Both the position numbers and the translations under genes were made by a program. From positions 1 to 64,000 of the forward strand of contig JAEYOE010000002.1 in the NCBI GenBank assembly GCA_023412005.1: a stretch of DNA of 64,000 nt, in the 5' to 3' direction. Positions 1-8,625 of the stretch are shown piece by piece. This DNA comes from Bacillota bacterium (GTDB lineage: Bacteria; Bacillota; Clostridia; Christensenellales; SZUA-584). How positions within the stretch are numbered: position 1 is the stretch's first letter; the number at the start of each line of letters is the position of its first letter. The notes beneath the pieces were generated by a model, which saw nothing but the letters and a program-made list of their open reading frames with translations, did no database searches and was not told the origin of the DNA.

Positions 1-111
1 CAAAATATGAACCCACTGAACTAGGTTATCCAGCCCGTTTTTTCCGGCAATCAATTTCATCCTATAAAGGAACTCGCCGTTCTTATAAAGCTTTCTCACC
101 ATAATTGCCAT
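1..111 (-). CDS. PucR-family regulator, N-terminal fragment (cut by window edge)
   Basis: The first 37 codons of a gene that leaves the window. The peptide has the typical start of the PucR N-terminal domain: a short LYKNGEF segment, then RMKLIAGKNGLDN and VQWVHIL. PucR-type proteins are transcriptional regulators, often of purine or amino-acid use, with a C-terminal helix-turn-helix that cannot be seen here. ATG at 111 is preceded by AAAGG about 9 bases upstream; in-frame GTG at 120 and ATG at 102 are alternatives. The gene begins directly beyond the mobile element, so its natural upstream region was probably tRNA-Lys with its terminator before integration. Family call fairly sure; regulated genes unknown. 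Confidence 0.65.
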   Translation of the reverse strand, partial: MAIMVRKLYKNGEFLYRMKLIAGKNGLDNLVQWVHIL

Positions 112-130
112 TCGCGTCACCCTTTAATAT

Positions 131-165
131 AAAAAAAGCGCCGAATCCTTAGTATTCATCGGCAC
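131..165 (-). terminator. Terminator overlapping the recombinase stop codon
   Basis: Read on the minus strand, GTGCCGA and TCGGCGC form a 7-bp stem (one G-T pair) around a 14-base loop that holds the recombinase TGA stop, followed by seven T. It ends recombinase transcription. If the element integrated at tRNA-Lys, this hairpin is also the original tRNA-Lys terminator, now displaced to the other end of the element. Confidence 0.7.
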
Positions 166-1625
166 TTTGGTGGTGAAGTGCAATCAACTAAATCCGAACT
201 CTGAATATCCTCTAAGGCCACAGTTTTGGCACCATCTTTATAGTTGTACATCAGCACCAATTTGTCGTCATACAAGTAAACGGAATTCACAAATATGTCA
301 ATCACGCTCCGCTGATATTTCACGTCGTCAATATTCCCGTCTTTGAATCTACTGATCCAGAATACAATCTGCTCTTTGGTCAATACAGGCTTTTGCATCT
401 TCTCCTGGGCAATTGAGATTTCAAGCTCCGCTTTTCGGGCCTCCAAATCGTCCAGCCGCTGTTTCGTGGAAGATGTGATAATACCCTGCTGGATGGCGTT
501 CAGCATGTTCTCGATGCCCCTCTCTGACTCTTTGAGTTGTTTCTGCAACAGAGGTAACGTTGTGTTCTCTCTCTTTTGAAATACCACGATGGCGTCAGCA
601 AGACGGCCAATCATATCATTCTGAAAAACAATCAGCTTGGTTTCCGAAACAACCAGCCTCTCGATAAAATCCTTCTTGACCGCCTTCTTATCGCAGGTCT
701 TCCCCCGTTTGACATTTGCGCACTTATAATAGTTATAGATGCGTCCTGTCTTGCTTGTCCCACTTTCGCCCACCATAAACGCACCACATTTACCGCAAAA
801 CAACTTGGTGGTAAGCAGATATTCCACAATCGCCTTTTTCCTAGCGGGCGCTTTCTTACTTTTTTCCAACCGCTTCTGCACCAAGTCAAATAACTCGTTA
901 GAGATAATCCGTGGCATACTATCAGGCAAAGCAATATTCATGTAGCTGTATTCGCCAATATACTTTCGATTTTTCAGCAACTTATGCAGACTGTTCTTGT
1001 TAAAGGCCGAGTTCCTGCTAGATACCAAACCGCGGGCATTCAACGAAGAGGTGATCTCTGCAACCGTTTCACCATCTGCATAGCGTGTGAAAACCTCCTG
1101 AACAATCGGAGCGGTCAATGGGTCTATATGAAAGCGCTGCTCACTATCTGTTGTATACCCCAATGGCAAAGCCCCACCGTTATACTTTCCAGCCAGAGCA
1201 TTTTCAGTCAGTCCACGCAACACCTTCTCAGACAATTCCGCAGAGTAGTATTCCGCATATCCCTCCAGCATAGCCTCCAGAATGATGCCCTCCGGCCCGT
1301 CGGAGATGTTTTCCTTAGCAGATATGACTTTGACGTCATTCTTCTTCAGGATGAACTTGTTCATAGCTGAATCAGTTCGAGAACGTGCAAAGCGATCCAA
1401 CTTCCATACGAGTACCACTTCAAACAAATGCTTGGCACTATCCTTTATCATGCGTTGGAACTCAGGCCTGTCGTCTGTCTTGGCAGAGAACGCACGGTCA
1501 ATATATGTGCCAATCACCGTTAGTCCATAGCGGTCGGCGTATTCTTTGCACTCCCGAAGCTGGCCTTCTATGGATTCTTCTCTTTGGTTATCGCTGGAAT
1601 AGCGGGCGTATATGACGGCATTCAT
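156..1625 (-). CDS. Large serine recombinase (site-specific integrase/excisionase)
   Basis: 489 residues, normal for a large serine recombinase. Residues 1-140 are the resolvase catalytic domain with YARYSSDNQ (nucleophile Ser10) and the DRFARSRTD helix near 80. A recombinase DNA-binding domain follows, then a zinc ribbon near 275-310 (CGKCG and later cysteines), and a coiled-coil stretch near 350-420 of the kind that controls direction of recombination. It should integrate and excise the surrounding element. Its start overlaps the upstream XRE gene by four bases (ATGA), so the two are probably translated together. The last codons encode SPPKCR and run into the putative attachment sequence, so the C-terminal tail may be encoded by target DNA. 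Confidence 0.93.
   Translation of the reverse strand: MNAVIYARYSSDNQREESIEGQLRECKEYADRYGLTVIGTYIDRAFSAKTDDRPEFQRMIKDSAKHLFEVVLVWKLDRFARSRTDSAMNKFILKKNDVKVISAKENISDGPEGIILEAMLEGYAEYYSAELSEKVLRGLTENALAGKYNGGALPLGYTTDSEQRFHIDPLTAPIVQEVFTRYADGETVAEITSSLNARGLVSSRNSAFNKNSLHKLLKNRKYIGEYSYMNIALPDSMPRIISNELFDLVQKRLEKSKKAPARKKAIVEYLLTTKLFCGKCGAFMVGESGTSKTGRIYNYYKCANVKRGKTCDKKAVKKDFIERLVVSETKLIVFQNDMIGRLADAIVVFQKRENTTLPLLQKQLKESERGIENMLNAIQQGIITSSTKQRLDDLEARKAELEISIAQEKMQKPVLTKEQIVFWISRFKDGNIDDVKYQRSVIDIFVNSVYLYDDKLVLMYNYKDGAKTVALEDIQSSDLVDCTSPPKCR
165..172. repeat. Putative attachment site, left copy (CTTTGGTG)
   Basis: This octamer lies in the last codons of the recombinase gene and matches the tRNA-Lys 3' end at 12990-12997. 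Eight bases is short and chance cannot be excluded. The arrangement is persuasive because the hairpin just beyond it would be a fitting terminator for tRNA-Lys. Confidence 0.5.
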
Positions 1626-1996
1626 TTTTTATCCCCTCCCGCCATTTTTAGTATCATTTCCTTGAGCCTTTCATTCATAGGTGAGCCCGGCTCAAAGCAC
1701 GCTTCTACAAACTCATCCCAATCCTGCTTATTGGCCATCTTCTCTTTTATTTTTTCCGGCTGGTAATCGTAGAGCTTGCCTTGCGGCTGGTCGGTACGAC
1801 CAAATATATAGTCAAGGGACACATCAAAATAATCTGCATACCAAAGTAAAGCTCTGGCCGTGGGGGTCACTACACCAGATTCATATCGATTAATACTTGC
1901 TTGTGTGATCCCTAACTTTCGCGCGACTTCATTTTGAGATAACGCAGAGCTCTCTCGCAATGTACGTAATTTTTCTCCAATGTTCATTATATACAC
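1622..1996 (-). CDS. XRE-family repressor
   Basis: 124 residues. Residues 5-65 are a lambda-repressor-like helix-turn-helix (LSQNEVARKLGITQASINRYE) followed by the YADYFDVSLDYIFGRTD segment typical of Clostridial XRE regulators. The C-terminal half is an acidic/basic helical tail without a protease or peptidase motif. GAGGTG lies a few bases before the ATG. It is co-transcribed with the recombinase downstream (4-base overlap), so it likely controls integration/excision. Its promoter at 2009-2037 contains an inverted repeat that fits autorepression. Confidence 0.88.
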   Translation of the reverse strand: MYIMNIGEKLRTLRESSALSQNEVARKLGITQASINRYESGVVTPTARALLWYADYFDVSLDYIFGRTDQPQGKLYDYQPEKIKEKMANKQDWDEFVEACFEPGSPMNERLKEMILKMAGGDKK

Positions 1997-2008
1997 CTCG
2001 TTAATGCG

Positions 2009-2037
2009 ATTATATACATATCATGTATTCCCGTCAA
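2009..2037 (-). promoter_or_regulatory. Promoter and operator of XRE-recombinase operon
   Basis: On the minus strand TTGACG, 17 bases, TATAAT: a near-ideal sigma-A promoter. The spacer contains ATACAT-gat-ATGTAT (2014-2028), an inverted repeat placed where a bound repressor would block RNA polymerase. The XRE protein it drives is the obvious candidate ligand. Confidence 0.75.
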
Positions 2038-2121
2038 TACTCTATATGTATACGCAAGGGCAATATATTTTTTTATTCATTACGGAATCGCACGCTTTTT
2101 TATTTTATCTTTTAGCGGGGT

Positions 2122-5100
2122 CTACAACGATTCCACCACTGAACAAATTTTCTGTATTTCAATTTTAGGATTCTTCCACCAATTTGTACTCCATATTCTG
2201 TGAATACGCCAGCCTCTTGATTCTAAGTACTTTTGCCTATGATAATCACGTTCTCTGGCAGATTTTGAACTGTGATACAATCTCCCATCACATTCAATAC
2301 CGATTAAATATCTCCCATCACATTTTATCGCAAGATCAATACTATACCCTCCAATACCAACCTGTGTTTCAACTTGATATCCTCGTTCAACAAGTGCATC
2401 ATACACCTGATTTTCAAAATCACTATCAAAGGAAATCGTTAAGGCATCAGCTTCTGTATCCCCAAACGAATATAAGATCTGTTGAGCTGTTTCTCTATCT
2501 TCATCACTTATTGCAAAAGCATACTGCAAATATTTCTTAAGAATTTTCGGTCCGTCATTCTTGGCATCTTCTACTTGTAGTTCATCAGGATGAAAAGACG
2601 TAACAATATATACTTTTTCTTTTGCTCTACTGATTGCAACATTAAGACGATTCTCACCCCCTTTTTGATTAAGCCATCCATAATTACGTACCAATCGACC
2701 ATTTTCATTTTTTGCATAACCAATTGAAAATATAATGACATCGCGTTCGTCGCCTTGTACGCTTTCAATGTTTTTAACAAATAGACCTATATCCTCACCA
2801 TTTTCTTTACGCCCAATTTCAGTTTTTACTGTTGCACTAAATGAAGGATCTTTCGCACATTCGTCATCAATAAGATCATCAATTAAATCACGCTGTGAGC
2901 TATTGAATGTAATAATACCAACCGTATCATTATTTCTCCTTGTTTGAAAAAATTGCTTAAGCATGTTGACCACCGTTTGTGCCTCCTGCAAATTCGATCG
3001 ATTAACCCATACAGCATTTTTGACCTTAACAACTTCTATTGGAGGCTTGTCCGGTTTATTTACATTTGGTGCAACATACAGGCGACCTTTATAAAAAGCA
3101 TAATTTGAAAAGGCAATTAATTCTTCATATTTAGACCTATAATGAAAGTTAAGTAATACATCTTTATATTTAAATCGGGCTAGATCTAGCAAACTTTCTT
3201 CTTCAAGCGCGGCCGATATTTCAACGTCATCTTCTAATAAATCCTCATCTATCTCAATTCTACCTGCCCCAAGATTAGATGGCCTAAGCTGTTTGTGATC
3301 CCCCGCAATAACAACTTTTTTTGCTCTAATGATCGATGGAATACCTTTTTCTACATACATCTGTGAAGCTTCATCAAAAATAACCAAGTCAAACAAACCT
3401 ACCTGTAAAGGAATAATTTCTGATACAACCTCTGGAGTAAGCAGCCATACTTTTACTCCTTTAAAAAGCTCAAAATCGAATTTCTTTATAAATTTATTAA
3501 CGCTCCACTTCCGCCTACTCTCGACAACACGAGAAATTTCTCCTTGCCTTTTCGACATAGTAATATTACTCATGCTCTCTGCAAAAATGTGTTCCAACCT
3601 GTTTCGGGTAAGCTCTCGTTTTTTTTCAATTGCCTTACTTAGAAGCAAAATGATATTATCAAATGAAGCAATGTTTTGGAACAACTCACGATTTGCCACT
3701 TCAAATTTTTGAATTTGTTCAAAAATAATCTGATTAAATATCTCATCATTACATTGCGATAAGCTGCTATGTTCCCTTTGATACAATGACCGCATCACAC
3801 TAAAATACATTCGCTCATTATCAGAAATATGGAAATATAAAGGCTTGCGCTCAATAAAATCTGCATAGTATGTAAGACTATTGCGAATTGAATCAGCTTT
3901 TGCCAGTATTAATTGTATTGAATCTTTTCCAAATACCGATAAATATGTATCACATGCCATGCGAATTTCTTTCTTTACTTTTCCTTTTAAAAACAATCTC
4001 GCTACCAAATTTTTTGCTTTCCATGCATCAATTAATTTGGATAAAGCATTGAGCTTTTCATCAAATAAAATTAATTCATATTCAGTTAGATTTTCCTTGA
4101 TATTAATAAGCCACGGCGCCTTTTCAATATATGTACTATATTGATCAAGGTTATTTGATAGCGTTATATCCGCAAATGAAGTATGCATCGCTTCTAACTC
4201 GCTATAATTTACGGATAATAACGTTTCGGGTATAATAGCCTTATTTTCCTTATATTTTATTAACGCTGCAGGGTTAGCTAGGTCAATTCTATCGTTCATA
4301 AGATAGAGTTTGTATGGCTCTATCCCGAATTCATTAATTGCATATAACTGTTGTGCTATGCGTTCTAAACGCGCCACATTATCATCAATGCTACGAGAAA
4401 GCTGCTGTAGATCAACCGTTGAAAACTGCCTTCCACCAAGATGCAACATTCGGTCCAGTTGCTGATAGAATAAATCCTTATTACCAACATCGTCTATCAT
4501 CAGAGCATAGCGGGACAGATCGCCCAAACGCGAATAGACAACATCTAATGCTGTCTTTTTTTCCGACACCATAAGTACCGTCTTACCTGCGCTAACAAAT
4601 TCGGAAATAAGGCTTGTAATCGTTTGAGACTTTCCCGTACCCGGAGGCCCCTGCACTACTAATTCATCAAGCTTCTCAGTAGCAGTAAGAACCGCTTCCT
4701 GTGCACTATTCAATTCGTTTATATAAAAAAGTGCTTCCTCTGAGATTTCAAGCGGCTTATCAGCAATACAAATTTCTGTTTCGCCTGAGAAATTATCAGA
4801 ATAATAATCAATGTCGTCCGGCTCAAGCAATAGATCGTTCACAAGAGAATTTATTTCGTTTTTATCTATGATATCATTAAAGTCTTTTTGAATAGAGCTT
4901 GAATACGTAGGAAATTTTCCTAGAACTATATTTCGAACTAAATGCAACTCTCCACATTGGTATTTGGGAAATTCATTTGCACGGTATTCAATAAAATGGT
5001 TTAATTCATCATTAGCATCAATGAGCTCAATTCCATTTTCTTTATAAAAGGCATTAACATTCTGAATAAAAGTCTCCGGAGAAACTTCATCAATTACTGC

Positions 5101-5868
5101 ATTTGGCAGGGACCGATTGATATTATTAAATTTCATATGTGCCAGAACAAGTGTATTATTAAAAATAGCATCTCTCGTATCATCTAATTGTATTTTAATA
5201 TACTGAGCCTCACGTTCAACAACAACCGGAAAAAGAGCCAAAGGCGCTTTAATATCAAAGTTTTCACCTGCCAGTCGTCCCTGCACAAATGGATATCCAA
5301 CAAAAAGGTCATAGTGTCCTTTATCACGCATATCCTTATTAACTTCACGAATAAGCTGAACAATTTTTCGGTATTTATCTTCTCCACTTTGTCCGCGAAC
5401 TGATGAAGGTTCTTTAACATCACAAACAACCATGCTTTTACCTTTACCAAAAAGAAGTTGCTGTAGATCATACCTAATAGGTGTATCAAAAAGATCAAAG
5501 GCATACTTATTCACTATCCGCGACATATGAAGCAGTCGATTGCGGCGATTGATACTGACAAGCTTTTTCTCAAGTTCTTTGAGCGTGCTTGATGTTGTAC
5601 TATTCATTTGAAGACCTTTCGCAGTAGATGCCTGGGAATGCTTCAAAATCGTTTTAAGAAAAATCTCTGCATATTGTTCAATAAATGTTTTTCCCAAACC
5701 AGAGACGGCGGTAAAGTCACTAATCTTTTGCGGCAAGAGACGGACTATTTCAAATAATGCCTCATCGGTACAAACAATGGGAGCACGCCCATTGCTCCAA
5801 CGTCCATCATCTTTGAGCCGCTGACGTAATGTATACAGTTCATTATATAGTTGTTGATTAAAACCCAT
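2122..5868 (-). CDS. HRDC / SF1 helicase / VSR-like endonuclease fusion, probable defence protein
   Basis: 1248 residues. Residues ~5-75 resemble an HRDC domain (nucleic-acid binding; LYNELYTLRQRL and SGLGKTFIEQYAEIFL). Residues ~95-400 look like the DUF4011-type N-terminal region of large SF1 helicases. Walker A GPPGTGKS lies near residue 405 and Walker B VIFDEAS near 830, followed by conserved helicase motifs (NFHYRSKYEEL, ESVQGDERDVIIFS, NVAISRAKEKV). The last ~110 residues form a VSR/DUF559-like nuclease with GGYSIDLAI and IGIECDGRLYH. Such helicase-nuclease fusions are common in defence islands, so protection against phage or plasmids is the likely role; that is inference. No partner gene in the same operon is evident. 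The base composition is unusually AT-rich. Confidence 0.8.
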   Translation of the reverse strand: MGFNQQLYNELYTLRQRLKDDGRWSNGRAPIVCTDEALFEIVRLLPQKISDFTAVSGLGKTFIEQYAEIFLKTILKHSQASTAKGLQMNSTTSSTLKELEKKLVSINRRNRLLHMSRIVNKYAFDLFDTPIRYDLQQLLFGKGKSMVVCDVKEPSSVRGQSGEDKYRKIVQLIREVNKDMRDKGHYDLFVGYPFVQGRLAGENFDIKAPLALFPVVVEREAQYIKIQLDDTRDAIFNNTLVLAHMKFNNINRSLPNAVIDEVSPETFIQNVNAFYKENGIELIDANDELNHFIEYRANEFPKYQCGELHLVRNIVLGKFPTYSSSIQKDFNDIIDKNEINSLVNDLLLEPDDIDYYSDNFSGETEICIADKPLEISEEALFYINELNSAQEAVLTATEKLDELVVQGPPGTGKSQTITSLISEFVSAGKTVLMVSEKKTALDVVYSRLGDLSRYALMIDDVGNKDLFYQQLDRMLHLGGRQFSTVDLQQLSRSIDDNVARLERIAQQLYAINEFGIEPYKLYLMNDRIDLANPAALIKYKENKAIIPETLLSVNYSELEAMHTSFADITLSNNLDQYSTYIEKAPWLINIKENLTEYELILFDEKLNALSKLIDAWKAKNLVARLFLKGKVKKEIRMACDTYLSVFGKDSIQLILAKADSIRNSLTYYADFIERKPLYFHISDNERMYFSVMRSLYQREHSSLSQCNDEIFNQIIFEQIQKFEVANRELFQNIASFDNIILLLSKAIEKKRELTRNRLEHIFAESMSNITMSKRQGEISRVVESRRKWSVNKFIKKFDFELFKGVKVWLLTPEVVSEIIPLQVGLFDLVIFDEASQMYVEKGIPSIIRAKKVVIAGDHKQLRPSNLGAGRIEIDEDLLEDDVEISAALEEESLLDLARFKYKDVLLNFHYRSKYEELIAFSNYAFYKGRLYVAPNVNKPDKPPIEVVKVKNAVWVNRSNLQEAQTVVNMLKQFFQTRRNNDTVGIITFNSSQRDLIDDLIDDECAKDPSFSATVKTEIGRKENGEDIGLFVKNIESVQGDERDVIIFSIGYAKNENGRLVRNYGWLNQKGGENRLNVAISRAKEKVYIVTSFHPDELQVEDAKNDGPKILKKYLQYAFAISDEDRETAQQILYSFGDTEADALTISFDSDFENQVYDALVERGYQVETQVGIGGYSIDLAIKCDGRYLIGIECDGRLYHSSKSARERDYHRQKYLESRGWRIHRIWSTNWWKNPKIEIQKICSVVESL

Positions 5869-6198
5869 AGTATTTCCCCTACATGAAGTTCATTATTAAG
5901 GTAGAATTAATTTATATAGAATTGTAAATCCCGCTATCATTCTAACATAAAAGTTATTTATTATCACCTAATATAAGGTCATATTTTCTATCTTCTGTTT
6001 TAGTTATGGTATATAACTGAATGTCATCGCCGAACCCACAGCAATCGCATGCGCAACCTATGTGATATATATATCGGTTAAACAGCCATATCATCACACT
6101 TGCAATTCTTCTATAAAAAACATTCAAACCGCAGGAACAATTTATGCATTATATTGACGTATTATATTAGAATAGCTAAAATCTAAAAGGAGGGGTAC
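5869..6198. other. AT-rich divergent intergenic region
   Basis: 330 bases between the divergently read helicase and sigma-like genes, with no ORF of note. It holds a perfect 12-base palindrome GATATATATATC at 6064-6075 and a GCATGC palindrome near 6050. It must contain both promoters, but I could not pick a -35/-10 pair with correct spacing. AGGAGGGG at about 6189 is the ribosome site of the plus-strand gene. Confidence 0.5.
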
Positions 6199-7107
6199 AT
6201 GAGAATAAAGTTCTATCATCCATATCAAAATGAGATCACGCCTGTTGAATTCCCTAATTTTGAATTTCTGCCGCTCTTTTATCTGTTTCCAATAGATGTG
6301 CTACGCAAGGAATGTCCCAGCCTTGCGGATATGCCGCGCAGTGTTCACGGCATATTCACGCAGAATGAATGGATTGATAAGGTATCTAGCAACTACTTCT
6401 TACAGGCTGTAGGTGATCTGACGGCGTACTTCGTTTGGCCGGCATTTGGCATCTCCACTTATATGGAGTGTTTTTCAGGGGATGATCCGATCTGGAAGCT
6501 GGCACACGCCACAGGAATCTGGGAGCAAGCCTTTGAGCATATGAGCGGTATAACGCCATATAATCTTGTCAATGAGATAAAGCACGAGTGGGAACCCGTA
6601 GAGTTGGATGAGTTTCAAGAGCTCATGGTGAATATCGGCACACGCGGCATTCAGGAACACAACCTCATGCCGCTAATCCAAGCCGTGCGGGAAATGCGGT
6701 GCATTGAAGATTATGACGCCCGCAACAGCCACACCAAAATAGACTTCTATCGCAAATGGCATCATACGCGCAGCAGATTCAAGACTGTATCTCTCGACCA
6801 ATTAATTGAGGGCCAAAGTAGTGATGCCGTGGACGCGGTGCCGGGCGATTTTGTCGGCGATCCGACCGCTGACTTTGAGGAAGCGATCTGCGCCAAGATC
6901 GACGCCGAAAACTTCTATAAGACGCTTAAGCCCCGTGACCGCGAGATAATGAAAATGCGGGTCGAGGGAGCCACCTATCAGGAGATTGCGGATGAGCTTG
7001 ACTATAAGACGCACAGCGCTGTATTGAAACGTATCAGCCGGATCGCCGGACAGTATCTCAACTATGCGGACGAGCAGCAAGGATTCAGAGAATTTCTAAA
7101 CGATTAA
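6199..7107 (+). CDS. Sigma-region-4-like helix-turn-helix protein
   Basis: 302 residues. Only the C-terminal part is recognisable: residues ~235-290 (LKPRDREIMKMRVEGATYQEIADEL) look like region 4 of sigma-70 factors, a helix-turn-helix that reads -35 DNA. The first 230 residues show no clear sigma region 2 and I do not recognise them. A strong AGGAGGGG site precedes the ATG. It is the first gene of a plus-strand series leading to parM, parR and the relaxase, and a terminator-like hairpin stands between it and parM. It may be a specialised regulator of element maintenance genes; function unproven. Confidence 0.65.
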   Translation: MRIKFYHPYQNEITPVEFPNFEFLPLFYLFPIDVLRKECPSLADMPRSVHGIFTQNEWIDKVSSNYFLQAVGDLTAYFVWPAFGISTYMECFSGDDPIWKLAHATGIWEQAFEHMSGITPYNLVNEIKHEWEPVELDEFQELMVNIGTRGIQEHNLMPLIQAVREMRCIEDYDARNSHTKIDFYRKWHHTRSRFKTVSLDQLIEGQSSDAVDAVPGDFVGDPTADFEEAICAKIDAENFYKTLKPRDREIMKMRVEGATYQEIADELDYKTHSAVLKRISRIAGQYLNYADEQQGFREFLND

Positions 7108-7125
7108 TATTACAGCTTGACGGCA

Positions 7126-7152
7126 GTCTTCCCTTACGGGGAGGCGTTTTTT
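7126..7152 (+). terminator. Terminator or attenuator before parM
   Basis: CTTCCC and GGGAGG form a short stem with a small loop and six T follow. It lies between the sigma-like gene and parM, so it either ends the first transcript or limits read-through into the partition genes. Confidence 0.6.
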
Positions 7153-7191
7153 AATATGCCCAAGAACAATGAAAGAAAGAGAGGTCACAAC

Positions 7192-8079
7192 ATGACGGTA
7201 CTCAAAATCGGAATCGACAATGGGAACTACAACACGAAGTCCTCGGAGCGGATGCTCTATGCGTCGGGGTTCGCCGTGAGCGACAGAGAGTTCATCACCA
7301 GCGATATGCAGCTATTCTACGAGGACGCATATTATGCCATCGGCGGCAAACGCATGAGCTTCCAGCAGGAAAAGACAAAGGAAGATGACACCTTCATCCT
7401 GACGCTTCCCGCCATCGCCAACGCCATGAGGATCGCAGGCACATCCGCTGCCGATATATTGCTTGGCGTGGGATTGCCCATCGACATCTACGGCACACAG
7501 AAGAGCGTGTTTCGCCAATATTTCCTTCGGGATGATATTCGCTTCCGTTTCGAGGATGCAGATTACCGCTGTCATATCGCAGACTGCAAGGTGTTCGCAC
7601 AAGGTCATGCCGCGCTCTGTAAGTATTATCAGCAGTTGAAGGAATACAACAACATCACGCTGGTGGATATCGGCGGATACACCGTGGATATTCTGACGCT
7701 ACACGATTTCAAAGTGGACAGAGGGAGCTGTGTGAGCTTGCGTATGGGAACGATCACGCTGTTCAACGACATTCGTGGTGAGTTACAGCAGGAAAACATT
7801 ATCCTATCGGACGCGTTGATTGCCGATGCTATGCAGGAGAAAATTCAACACGCTGAAAAAGAGAAGATACAGATGATTGTAGAACGCCGTATGCAGCATT
7901 ACCTGAAGGAACTGCTTAACGCCTTACGCGAACGCGGGCTTGATTTGAAGCTGCCCGTCGTGTTTGTGGGCGGTGGTGCGGAACTGCTGGGGCAGCGGCT
8001 TCATTCGCGAGAGATCAACACCATTGTAATTCTTGATCGCTTCGCCAACGCTGAGGGCTACAAGCTCCTATTGGGGTGA
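7192..8079 (+). CDS. parM: ParM/StbA-type actin-like partition ATPase
   Basis: 295 residues from the ATG at 7192, chosen because AGAGAGG lies just before it and because the protein then begins with MTVLKIGIDNGNYNTKSS, the phosphate-1 loop of actin-like ATPases. The phosphate-2 loop is LVDIGGYTVDIL near residue 160 and the adenosine motif VFVGGGAELL is near 265. An upstream in-frame start would add 25 residues crossing the terminator. ParM filaments push apart plasmid copies bound by ParR. The next gene, four bases downstream, is the likely ParR. In an integrated element this implies an extrachromosomal stage. Confidence 0.88.
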   Translation: MTVLKIGIDNGNYNTKSSERMLYASGFAVSDREFITSDMQLFYEDAYYAIGGKRMSFQQEKTKEDDTFILTLPAIANAMRIAGTSAADILLGVGLPIDIYGTQKSVFRQYFLRDDIRFRFEDADYRCHIADCKVFAQGHAALCKYYQQLKEYNNITLVDIGGYTVDILTLHDFKVDRGSCVSLRMGTITLFNDIRGELQQENIILSDALIADAMQEKIQHAEKEKIQMIVERRMQHYLKELLNALRERGLDLKLPVVFVGGGAELLGQRLHSREINTIVILDRFANAEGYKLLLG

Positions 8080-8083
8080 CGGT

Positions 8084-8377
8084 ATGCGGGAAAGACGTTA
8101 TCTGACATTCGACATGGAAAACCCGCGCCACCGCGATGCTCTTGATCTCTTCTCTGCCCAGTCTGGCAAACGACGTAGCGAATACGTGATTGATTGTATC
8201 CTTCAAGTGCAGCAGGATAACCGTTTGGAGGAAACGATACGACGGGTCATAACGAATGCATTAAATGGTATTTCTTTATCTGCTCCCGTCACAAAGATCA
8301 CAACCACTAATTTGCAGATAACGGAGAGCCTGTCCGATCTGCCGTACGCGCTGTTAACCTCGCTGGACGAGATATGA
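8084..8377 (+). CDS. ParR-like DNA-binding partner of ParM
   Basis: 97 residues from ATG 8084, four bases after parM, with GGGGTGACGG as ribosome site inside the parM end. The N-terminal part (RYLTFDMENPRHRDALDLF, then SEYVIDCIL) fits a ribbon-helix-helix adaptor of the ParR/StbB type; the rest is variable, as usual for the filament-binding tail. Identification rests on size, position and the basic, strand-helix-helix-like start, not on a strong signature. A centromere site was not identified with confidence. Confidence 0.65.
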   Translation: MRERRYLTFDMENPRHRDALDLFSAQSGKRRSEYVIDCILQVQQDNRLEETIRRVITNALNGISLSAPVTKITTTNLQITESLSDLPYALLTSLDEI

Positions 8378-8417
8378 ACCATGATGGTGCATATTTCTGT
8401 AATACGAAGCGGGCATT

Positions 8418-8446
8418 TGCACCACGATGGTGCATTTTTTGTTTTT
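8418..8446 (+). terminator. Terminator after parMR
   Basis: TGCACCA-CGA-TGGTGCA, a perfect 7-bp stem, followed by six T, G and five T. The sequence ACCA-n-GATGGTGCAT also occurs 42 bases upstream (from about 8378), making a short direct repeat. Confidence 0.85.
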
Positions 8447-8625
8447 AGCGGGTTGATTATTAGCGGGGATTTTGCAAAAAGTCGGTCATTATTCCAGCCT
8501 CGCAGAGCCCCGCGGGAGCGCCCACATGGCATCTTTCAGCTCGTCTGAAAGTGTCATAGTGGGTAATACACTTCCTGCGGAAGTGTCCGCCCCCCAGCGT
8601 CGATGATGAAAGGAGGTGACGCTGT
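8447..8625 (+). other. Probable origin of transfer (oriT) region
   Basis: Non-coding stretch just before the relaxase, where MobV elements carry oriT. It contains two perfect hairpins: CTTTCAG-cucgu-CTGAAAG-type (8533-8551, 7-bp stem) and ACACTTCC-TGC-GGAAGTGT (8568-8586, 8-bp stem), separated by TCATAGTGGGTAAT. A GGGAGCGCC(C)ACA motif before the hairpins recurs inside the start of the relaxase gene (~8690). The nick site cannot be read from sequence alone. Confidence 0.5.
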
